This document shows, one piece after another, positions 1 to 4,547 of a stretch of DNA of 5,400 bases. Below the pieces are notes generated by a model. The model was not told the origin of the DNA. It worked only from the letters and a program-made list of their open reading frames with translations, and ran no database searches. The stretch is from contig JANXNT010000239.1 of assembly GCA_025353985.1 (NCBI GenBank), positions 1 to 5,400 of the forward strand, read 5' to 3'. This DNA comes from Limnoglobus sp. (GTDB lineage Bacteria; Planctomycetota; Planctomycetia; Gemmatales; Gemmataceae). The first letter of the stretch is position 1. Every line of letters starts with the position of its first letter. A program made the position numbers and the translations under genes.

Positions 1-132
1 GAACGGTTACGCCCCGGTTCAGATAAACGATTGCGGAATAGCGCATTACCGCCATTGCAGCAACTGAACATGGTCACCAACGGCAAAGCGTTTCTCGATC
101 AACTTGATCGCGTATCAGAAGAACCTTCATAA
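1..132 (+). CDS. Possible C-terminal end of a gene running in from the left edge
   Basis: Frame 1 is open from the edge to a TAA at 130-132, giving 43 residues that end in NGKAFLDQLDRVSEEPS. The last 25 or so residues look protein-like (LPPLQQLNMV, then a mixed charged helix-like tail), but no family is recognisable from so short a piece. It converges on the minus-strand gene that stops at 191, with 58 bp between them and no convincing terminator hairpin. A second frame (2-67) is also open from the edge and reads VQINDCGIAHYRH before a TGA, so either frame could be the true tail, or a frameshift near 45-60 could join them. The call rests only on the open frame and the convergent spacing. Confidence 0.35.
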   Translation, partial: ERLRPGSDKRLRNSALPPLQQLNMVTNGKAFLDQLDRVSEEPS

Positions 133-190
133 AACGATACGCAGCTCGTGCGATTTCCTGTGTGGCTATCGCGGGTAAACCAAACGATTC

Positions 191-1624
191 TCACTCGCCG
201 CCGACTAAGCCGCCTCTATGGATGTCGGCGCGTTTGGCTTCGTTGGTTTCTGCGAAATCTAATACTTTTGCGTCGGGTACTCGTTTTGCTGCAATACAGG
301 CTTGCGTGTAGATTCCGGGCCACCAATTTTCGTGCGATGTGAGGCCCTTTTCCTTGACTGTTGCCCAGTTACTGAGGATGCGGCTCCAGCATTCGTCGCC
401 GTACTTCATCGCGGGCAGTAGGCCGCCGTATTCGGGCACCAACCACTGACGCCCGATCTGGCTGTGCAGCACTTCGTCCGCCCAGTCGAAGTCCTGAATT
501 GTGCCCATGATCGGCACGCCCGATTCGTGCGCGACCTCGTATTCGTAGCGTTTTCCGCTCTTCGGCATCAGTCCTTGCTCGATGAAGAACAGCACTGCGT
601 GGCGCTCTTGCGGCGTGCATTCGGTGTTTAAGCGATACGACCAGTTGTAGGTAATTCGGGCTTGCGTCCAGTCGACACCGAGTGCCACGAAGCCGACTTC
701 GCCCATCATCGCGTGGCGGGCTTCGTCCCAGAGTTGGCGCGACAGATCGCGGTAATAATTCCACGGCTTGCCACTGGTCTGTACGATGATGCTCGCCATC
801 ATTTCCGGTACGTCAATTTCACGAATGCGCTTGTACATCATCATCAGCGCCTTGGCGTTCGGCGGGTATGCCTTCGAATACAGGAACGCCTCCGCATTCA
901 CGCCTTGGTTCCATAAATCCTGGAAGCGCTCGTCGCGTTTTGGTATCGGATCGTACGTGTATGTTGCGTTCGAATAGATACGCGGTAGGTTCGGCTCATC
1001 GACGGGATTTATGCCATCGACGCCGCCCGCGATTTCGAGCAGGTTTTCGAGCAACGTGTTCCACGCGGTCGAGTTCGCGATTGGCAACTCGACGACGGCG
1101 GGTTGGCCGAACTCGATCAGGTCGCACAGTTCGAGCCGCGCGAACCGCAGGATGCGCTGCGACGGGGCGTCGGCGAGCGGGTGCGTATCGCGAATGTAGC
1201 GTTCGCACGCTTCGAGGAGTGCCGATACCGCCCGCGAATAGATGCCGAACAGGATCTCTTCGGTGCTGTGCGCGTTGCGAATTTCGTCGAAGAAGGCTTC
1301 GAGTGCCGGGTGCGGGACGACTTCCAAACCGAGCGGCGGTTCGCGCATCTCGGAGATGCGTTGCCGCAGTGCCGTCACGTGTTCCGCACACAAATACGCA
1401 TGATGCGAGTACGCCATCTTCAATTCGTAGATCGGTTCCGCCGTAATTCGTGCCGTCAAAATGGCGTGCATTCGCACGAAACAATAGTGGAACCGCTTCA
1501 ACCGCCGCACGCATTCCTCGACCGACAACCCCGGCTGAATCGCATCCTTAATCGTACACAGCCCCGCAAGTGGCGGCAGATTCTTGTATGACTGGTAGTT
1601 GGCAAGCGGCGTCGGTTCGGTCAT
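191..1624 (-). CDS. Ferritin-like diiron protein (DUF455-like), function unknown
   Basis: The 477-residue product has no signal peptide or membrane segment and is probably cytoplasmic. Its C-terminal half carries the ligand pattern of a four-helix diiron bundle: Glu274, then Glu301-x-x-His304 in a DEARH motif, then Glu349, then Glu384-x-x-His387 in a DEVLH motif. The spacing and the DEARH/DEVxH wording resemble DUF455-type ferritin-like proteins, though this protein is much longer. The N-terminal half (about 1-250) is rich in helix-like sequence and has an acidic and histidine cluster (Glu67, His74, His75, Glu81, His82), but I do not recognise a domain there. Such folds bind two irons and serve oxidase, hydroxylase, peroxidase or iron-storage roles; the sequence does not say which. 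The ATG at 1624 is supported by GAGGG (1633-1637) 8 nt upstream. It seems monocistronic, with a palindrome at 1652-1667 as a possible control site. The ligand pattern is seen directly; the chemistry is unknown. Confidence 0.85.
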   Translation of the reverse strand: MTEPTPLANYQSYKNLPPLAGLCTIKDAIQPGLSVEECVRRLKRFHYCFVRMHAILTARITAEPIYELKMAYSHHAYLCAEHVTALRQRISEMREPPLGLEVVPHPALEAFFDEIRNAHSTEEILFGIYSRAVSALLEACERYIRDTHPLADAPSQRILRFARLELCDLIEFGQPAVVELPIANSTAWNTLLENLLEIAGGVDGINPVDEPNLPRIYSNATYTYDPIPKRDERFQDLWNQGVNAEAFLYSKAYPPNAKALMMMYKRIREIDVPEMMASIIVQTSGKPWNYYRDLSRQLWDEARHAMMGEVGFVALGVDWTQARITYNWSYRLNTECTPQERHAVLFFIEQGLMPKSGKRYEYEVAHESGVPIMGTIQDFDWADEVLHSQIGRQWLVPEYGGLLPAMKYGDECWSRILSNWATVKEKGLTSHENWWPGIYTQACIAAKRVPDAKVLDFAETNEAKRADIHRGGLVGGE

Positions 1625-1632
1625 GGCGAAGA

Positions 1633-1637
1633 CCCTC
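1633..1637 (-). promoter_or_regulatory. Shine-Dalgarno site of the diiron protein gene
   Basis: Read on the minus strand this is GAGGG, 8 nt before the ATG at 1624. The exported-protein gene at 1895-2455 uses the same GAGGGT sequence, which supports both starts. Confidence 0.65.
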
Positions 1638-1651
1638 AGTAAGGAGTTCTG

Positions 1652-1667
1652 AGATTCTATAGAATCT
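1652..1667. promoter_or_regulatory. Perfect 16-bp palindrome, candidate operator
   Basis: AGATTCTATAGAATCT equals its own reverse complement over all 16 bp. It sits 27 bp upstream of the start codon of the diiron protein gene, where a dimeric regulator could block transcription. Its centre, TATAGAAT, could also serve as part of a -10 element, although I find no good -35 hexamer at the right distance. The role as operator is inference. Confidence 0.45.
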
Positions 1668-1698
1668 GCCGGAGCGCCACAACGCAGCCTTTAGAAAA

Positions 1699-1810
1699 GG
1701 GACAGAATTTACAGGATTAAACAGGATGATAAAATGAAGACATCACTAATCTTTTCCGTAGTCCTTCCGTCTTTGAAATCCAATCCTGTTGATTCTGTAA
1801 ATCCTGTCCA
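1699..1810. repeat. Imperfect inverted-repeat element of about 110 bp (MITE/REP-like)
   Basis: The left arm (1700-1727) and right arm (1783-1809) are reverse complements with three mismatches and one single-base gap. Each arm is built from three heptamers of the form ACAG(A/G)AT: at 1702, 1711 and 1721 on the plus strand, and at 1783, 1792 and 1801 on the minus strand. They are spaced 9-10 bp, close to one helical turn. The 55-bp centre is AT-richer than the flanking genes and has no believable gene. It lies between two minus-strand genes. From memory, similar CCTGT/ACAGG repeats occur in intergenic regions of many bacteria; I could not check this. It could be a small non-autonomous mobile element or a structured repeat. 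Confidence 0.65.
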
Positions 1811-1844
1811 AGCTTTTCCTGAAATCTTGTCCGGAAACGACAAT

Positions 1845-1872
1845 GCCCCAGCCGATTGTCATCGGCTGGGGC
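1845..1872 (-). terminator. Strong hairpin, likely terminator of the CxxC exported-protein gene
   Basis: A perfect 12-bp GC-rich stem (GCCCCAGCCGAT at 1845-1856, its complement at 1861-1872) encloses a 4-nt loop. It begins 22 nt past the TAA of the gene ending at 1895. Read on the minus strand the tail after the stem is only weakly T-rich (ATTGTCGTTT). On the plus strand the stem is followed by ACTCTTTT, a better tract, so the hairpin may act in both directions. The nearest plus-strand gene it could serve is not visible, so the minus-strand assignment is preferred. Confidence 0.7.
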
Positions 1873-1894
1873 ACTCTTTTAACATGTCGTCAAT

Positions 1895-2455
1895 TTACTT
1901 GGCTGGGACGATCTTGGCGACGTCTTTGATGATCGCGTCGATGTCGGCGTCCTTGATTTCGCCCTTTTTGAACGAGTAGTTCGCGGCGACTTTGTGTTCG
2001 TTGTACAGCACGACGGTGATGTCGGCGTCTTTGTTGATTTCGTACTTGGCTGGGCCGGCGGGGTTGTCAATCGACAGCGTCAGGTTCTTAATCTTGTTTT
2101 CTTTGGCCAGTTCTTCGAGCTTGGTGCTGGCCTTGTCGTCGTCGGTCAGGTAGACGGCGAAGCTGCCCATTTCGCACTTGCTGTTCGCGGCGGTGGCGGC
2201 GTCGAGCTTCTGGAGGAGCTTGGCGGTGGCGGGGCAATCGGTGCTACGTGCGAACACGATCGCGACGGGATTGGCACCGTGCTTGCAAACGAGACAGGCC
2301 TTCTTACCGGCGCTTTCCCCGGTGACGTTGCGCGGGTGGAACGGTCCTGGGATCTTCTCGCCGGCCTGTGGGCCGGACTTCAGATCGGCCGCAATGGCGA
2401 TACCGGAAACGACCAGACCTGCAACGGCCACGGCGACGAATAGAAGCTTGCGCAT
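1895..2455 (-). CDS. Exported CxxC protein, possibly thioredoxin-like; divergent paralogue of 2722-3342
   Basis: The 186-residue product starts with a clear Sec signal peptide: MRKLL, a hydrophobic run over about residues 5-22, and an AIA|AD cleavage site after residue 22. The mature protein is about 164 residues. Around 50-70 it has AGKKACLVCKHG followed by a strand-like NPVAIVFARS; Cys54 and Cys57 form a CxxC pair, and Cys74 and Cys94 are also present. A second strand-like block (MGSFAVYLT, about 96-104) and a third (DADITVVLY) suggest an alpha/beta thioredoxin-like fold, although CxxC precedes the strand where classical thioredoxins have it after one. The C-terminus is lysine- and aspartate-rich. 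The ATG at 2455 has GAGGG (2465-2469) 9 nt upstream. A redox or metal-binding role outside the cytoplasm is inference; the family is not named in my memory. Confidence 0.85.
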   Translation of the reverse strand: MRKLLFVAVAVAGLVVSGIAIAADLKSGPQAGEKIPGPFHPRNVTGESAGKKACLVCKHGANPVAIVFARSTDCPATAKLLQKLDAATAANSKCEMGSFAVYLTDDDKASTKLEELAKENKIKNLTLSIDNPAGPAKYEINKDADITVVLYNEHKVAANYSFKKGEIKDADIDAIIKDVAKIVPAK

Positions 2456-2464
2456 CAGAACAAA

Positions 2465-2469
2465 CCCTC
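2465..2469 (-). promoter_or_regulatory. Shine-Dalgarno site of the CxxC exported-protein gene
   Basis: On the minus strand this reads GAGGG, 9 nt before the ATG at 2455. It confirms the start that gives a complete signal peptide. Confidence 0.65.
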
Positions 2470-2578
2470 AGAGTAGCAGCGAATGTAGTGTTAAGGGCCA
2501 CACGACCCTCGCACAGATTGGACGCCGACAGGGGACCAATCCTTACATCCCGAACGACTGTCTGTTATACGCGAACCT

Positions 2579-2607
2579 TTCCGGATTCTTACACAAAATT
2601 CCGGATT
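2579..2607. promoter_or_regulatory. Two direct copies of TTCCGGATT, 20 bp apart, in the divergent intergenic region
   Basis: TTCCGGATT occurs at 2579-2587 and again at 2599-2607, with starts 20 bp apart, about two helical turns. The pair lies near the middle of the 266 bp separating two divergent paralogous genes, so a protein bound here could control both. About 10 bp away on the minus strand is TATAAC (2564-2569), a possible -10 for the leftward gene, but the -35 at the usual distance is poor. A regulatory function is inference from position and helical phasing. Confidence 0.3.
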
Positions 2608-2710
2608 TGCTGACCGCGTCGCGCAGTTCGCGGAAACCGCCACCGTTTTGCGACTTGACGAACTTCCCCCGATGCGTCAGGCTACTGGTTGGGGATTCGT
2701 TTCGATTACC

Positions 2711-2714
2711 GGAG
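2711..2714 (+). promoter_or_regulatory. Shine-Dalgarno site that decides the start at 2722
   Basis: GGAG lies 7 nt before the ATG at 2722. An in-frame TTG at 2689 would add 11 residues, including charged ones, in front of the signal peptide and has no comparable site, so 2722 is preferred. Confidence 0.65.
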
Positions 2715-2721
2715 CGTCGCG

Positions 2722-3342
2722 ATGACAGGCCGCCACATTGTTCGTCTCACATCGTGGGTTTTGTTGGCGATGGGTGCCGTGGCCTGCGCGCAGGAACCGA
2801 AGCCCGCTGTAGCAGTGCCCGGCAATTTCCGCAGTTTCGTCGTCGCGGACGAACGCTTCGATAAAGGCAGTTTGCGGAACCGTGCAGGCAAGATGCACTG
2901 CCTCGTCAGCGATAATGGCTTGTATCCCGTCGTGGCCGTATTCTCGCGAACGACACCCGACAAAACCGATGCAGGCTTGTCGAAGCTCGTCACTCGCCTC
3001 GATAAACTCGTCGTCGAACATCGTGCAGAACGCCTCGGTGCGTTCGTAATTTTCCTCACACTCGGCAAAGAGTATCCCGAAGACGATCAGCGCGATTTGA
3101 AAGCGAAAGCCGTTGCCGATCTGTCCACCCAGCTGAAATCGGGCAACGTGCCGTTCGGCGTCGCGGCTAGCAAGTCCGATGCGGTCTCCGCATGGGAGGT
3201 CTCGGATGCCGACGACTTGACGGTGATTCTGTATTCGAAGATGAAGATCATTCAGAAGTGGACTTTCGCCGCCGATAAACCGATCGGCGACGAAGAATCG
3301 AAAGCCGTAGAAGACGCGGTCAAGAAGCTACTGAAGAAGTAA
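2722..3342 (+). CDS. Exported CxxS paralogue of the 1895-2455 protein
   Basis: The 206-residue product has a signal peptide: a basic start (MTGRHIVRL), a hydrophobic core to about residue 20, and a likely ACA|QE cleavage site after residue 23. Cys22 sits where a lipobox cysteine would be, but AVAC lacks the usual leucine, so a lipoprotein is possible and not favoured. The mature part aligns by eye with the divergent neighbour: AGKMHCLVS against AGKKACLVC, PVVAVFSRT against PVAIVFARS, LGAFVIFLT against MGSFAVYLT, and DADDLTVILY against DADITVVLY. It lacks the second cysteine (Ser63 in place of Cys57) and has about 20 extra residues in the middle (about 105-140). With only Cys60 left in the mature part, a dithiol reaction is unlikely; a structural or CxxS-type role is possible. 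The gene ends in TAA with no clear terminator hairpin after it. Confidence 0.85.
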   Translation: MTGRHIVRLTSWVLLAMGAVACAQEPKPAVAVPGNFRSFVVADERFDKGSLRNRAGKMHCLVSDNGLYPVVAVFSRTTPDKTDAGLSKLVTRLDKLVVEHRAERLGAFVIFLTLGKEYPEDDQRDLKAKAVADLSTQLKSGNVPFGVAASKSDAVSAWEVSDADDLTVILYSKMKIIQKWTFAADKPIGDEESKAVEDAVKKLLKK

Positions 3343-3438
3343 TTCCTCGCTAGCGCGTTTTGAAGTTGCGAGATCCTACAGTTCAAACATTTCCTTGTTG
3401 AAATGCATGTGATCCACGTCCTGAAGGGATTTTGTAGT

Positions 3439-3511
3439 GGCACCCCTTGTGGGTGCCTGGGATGAATCTCCCCGCTTCTGGCAGTATGAACCGGCACCCA
3501 CAAGGGGTGCC
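3439..3511. repeat. Perfect 19-bp inverted pair; each arm is itself a hairpin
   Basis: GGCACCCCTTGTGGGTGCC at 3439-3457 is matched exactly by its reverse complement at 3493-3511, with 35 nt between. Each arm alone also folds: GGCACCC pairs with GGGTGCC around a 5-nt loop. The arrangement of two small hairpins in opposite orientation is that of a BIME (paired REP elements). It lies about 100 bp after the stop of the gene ending at 3342, so it could also protect or end that transcript, though no T-tract follows. Confidence 0.8.
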
Positions 3512-3744
3512 CCCCAAGTGATGTAAAGTCGGAGTTGACGGTAGATTCAGGTCATCCCGGCTTTGGTTTTTATCCCAACGGGATTTCAGCGATTAGCCCC
3601 AGGTCGCGTTTCGCGCACCTTGGGTGTGCCCCAAGTGACGGGAAGTGGGGTTGACGGTGATTTCGAGTCATCTCGGCTTTGGTTTTTATCCCAATGGGAT
3701 TTCAGCGATTAGCCCCAGGTCGCGTTTCACGCACCTGAGGTAGG
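3512..3744 (+). repeat. Two tandem copies of a ~116-bp repeat unit
   Basis: Unit 1 (3512-3628) and unit 2 (3629-3744) both begin CCCCAAGTGA and continue through TTGACGGT, TCATC, GGCTTTGG, a small hairpin ATCCC-AAY-GGGAT, CAGCGATTAG and a CCCCAGGTCGCG hairpin arm. Over the 54-bp core (3559-3612 and 3675-3728) they differ at one base, which lies in the 3-nt loop of the small hairpin (AAC or AAT). The outer parts have diverged more, with at least one single-base gap. The 3' arm of the CCCCAGGT hairpin is degraded in both units (ACCTTGGG, ACCTGAGG). Confidence 0.8.
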
Positions 3745-3824
3745 CATCATTTCGATGTGGGAGATCTCGCCATCGAAACCTTTGTGGGTCGTGGTTTTCG
3801 GGCCTGAAGGGTCCGTTCATAAAG

Positions 3825-3861
3825 CCCAGGTCGGAGTGAGCGCAGCGAACGCAGGCCTGGG
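3825..3861. repeat. GC-rich hairpin with CCCAGG/CCTGGG ends
   Basis: CCCAGG (3825-3830) pairs with CCTGGG (3856-3861) around a 25-nt purine-rich loop containing GGAGTGAGCGCAGCGAACG. A related sequence in opposite orientation starts with CCCAGGCCTTCGCTCGCTCC at 3955-3974, so these are probably two diverged copies of one repeat. Confidence 0.5.
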
Positions 3862-3876
3862 TAGACTGCGAAAATA

Positions 3877-3939
3877 GCTCCCGTCCTGAAGGGACGGTTC
3901 AGACTGGCTCACTCTGAACGGTCCCTTCAGGACCGGAGC
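3877..3939. repeat. 27-bp inverted pair of small hairpins with a compensated base swap
   Basis: The arms at 3877-3903 and 3913-3939 are reverse complements at 25 of 27 positions, with a 9-nt spacer. Each arm contains its own hairpin: CCGTCC-TGAAG-GGACGG in the left arm, CGGTCC-CTTCA-GGACCG in the right. The two mismatches between the arms are exactly the two bases that pair with each other inside each small hairpin (C-G in one, G-C in the other). The small hairpin is therefore intact in both arms. Confidence 0.8.
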
Positions 3940-3967
3940 CGTTTGCTCTTGCTTTCCCAGGCCTTCG

Positions 3968-4281
3968 CTCGCTCCGCGAGAGGATAGCGACGTTAGAAAA
4001 ATCGGCACGGTTCAAAACGCGGCGATTTCGGGTAGCAGATTCTGGTCGTAGTAGGCACATTCCATGTGCCGTTGCAGCCGTTTGCGACATACGACGATGT
4101 GAGCGGGTTTGCGAACATCCGAACGGCACACGGAGTGTGCCTACGACATCAAGAACGTATTCGCGAGGCCAAAGAGAGCACCTCAAAACGTTCGTCGCGT
4201 TGATACCTCGTTGTGAACCATGCCCAAAAATCACATCGCATCGCGTAGTGCCAGATTGTTGCTATCCTCTAGCGGAGCGAG
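3968..4281. repeat. 21-bp inverted repeat pair enclosing another inverted pair
   Basis: CTCGCTCCGCGAGAGGATAGC at 3968-3988 and the reverse complement of 4261-4281 agree at 20 of 21 bases. About 270 bp lie between, including the hairpin pair at 4045-4147. The left copy folds on itself (CTCGC-TCC-GCGAG); the right copy has lost one of these pairs. Confidence 0.65.
4045..4147. repeat. Inverted pair of GGCACA hairpins with a compensated pair change
   Basis: The left arm (4045-4073) and the right arm (4122-4147) are reverse complements apart from a 3-nt insertion (GTA) in the left arm and two substitutions. Each arm has a 7-bp hairpin with a 3-nt TCC loop: GGCACAT/ATGTGCC on the left, GGCACAC/GTGTGCC (read on the minus strand) on the right. 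The two substitutions are the two bases of the loop-closing pair, T-A in one arm and C-G in the other. The 48-nt spacer is unremarkable. Confidence 0.8.
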
Positions 4282-4387
4282 AGGGCTACTTATTACCACA
4301 CTCCACAACAAAATCTGTGAGGAAAACTTCAAATAGCAAGCGAAATGATCGTTCACGGCGTTGCCCTTCAGGGTCGGTGAAATGGGC

Positions 4388-4460
4388 TGCCTACCCCAGG
4401 TGCGCGAAACGCGACCTGGGGCTAATCGCTGAAATCCCGTTGGGATAAAAACTAAAAACC
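4388..4460 (-). repeat. Third copy of the ~116-bp unit core, inverted
   Basis: Read on the minus strand, 4451 down to 4398 is identical over 54 bp to 3567-3620 of tandem unit 1. The CCCCAGGT hairpin is best preserved here: 4394-4421 folds with a 12-bp stem, one bulged G and an AAA loop. It ends about 90 bp before the transaldolase start. Confidence 0.8.
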
Positions 4461-4536
4461 AAGTCGATTCTGAAAGGGTTATGCGAAACCGCAACGGCGT
4501 TTCATATCATTTCCCAAGATACGCCCATCACTTTAT

Positions 4537-4540
4537 GGAG
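4537..4540 (+). promoter_or_regulatory. Shine-Dalgarno site of the transaldolase gene
   Basis: GGAG lies 7 nt before the ATG at 4548, the same spacing as for the gene at 2722, and fixes the start. Confidence 0.7.
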
Positions 4541-4547
4541 AGCAAAG

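Larger units (their letters stand above)
3343..4547. other. Gene-free, repeat-packed intergenic region of about 1.2 kb
   Basis: Open frames here run through hairpin repeats in either direction, lack good ribosome sites and give arginine- and serine-rich translations of no recognisable family, so I call no gene. The region holds several inverted pairs of small hairpins, two tandem ~116-bp units and a third inverted copy, listed separately. Smaller items are an inverted repeat with 7-bp arms TTCGATG/CATCGAA (3751-3777) around the palindrome GAGATCTC. The 9-mer CCTGAAGGG occurs five times, at 3420, 3803 and 3885 on the plus strand and at 3923 and 4364 on the minus strand. The first ~95 bp (3343-3438) show nothing clear. 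The stretch just upstream of the transaldolase gene contains TATCAT (4505-4510), a possible -10, without a matching -35. Confidence 0.75.

Noticed and set aside
868..1591. Plus-strand open frames of 192 and 162 codons
   Set aside because: They lie antisense within the diiron protein gene and give arginine-rich translations without family motifs.
1734..1979. An 81-codon plus-strand open frame
   Set aside because: It runs through the inverted-repeat element and the terminator hairpin into the antisense of the CxxC gene, with no ribosome site.
2689..2721. TTG start giving 11 extra residues on the CxxS protein
   Set aside because: It would put a charged extension before the signal peptide and has no ribosome site, whereas 2722 has GGAG at 7 nt.
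2764..2790. Lipoprotein signal in the CxxS protein
   Set aside because: AVAC lacks the leucine-type residue usual at the -3 position, and ACA|QE is a reasonable ordinary signal peptidase site; left as an open possibility only.
2178..2864. A 228-codon plus-strand open frame bridging the divergent genes
   Set aside because: It is antisense to one exported paralogue and overlaps the other in a different frame; both of those have signal peptides and good ribosome sites.
3817..4448. Open frames of 63, 111 and 103 codons on both strands in the repeat region
   Set aside because: They translate the hairpin repeats themselves, lack good ribosome sites, overlap one another on opposite strands and resemble no family.
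3512..4460. CRISPR array
   Set aside because: Repeat units are about 116 bp, only two are tandem, and there are no regular unique spacers or cas genes.
3343..4547. A hidden defence, phage or transposase system
   Set aside because: No frame encodes a recognisable enzyme and no tRNA or att-like site is visible; the region is explained by repeats alone.
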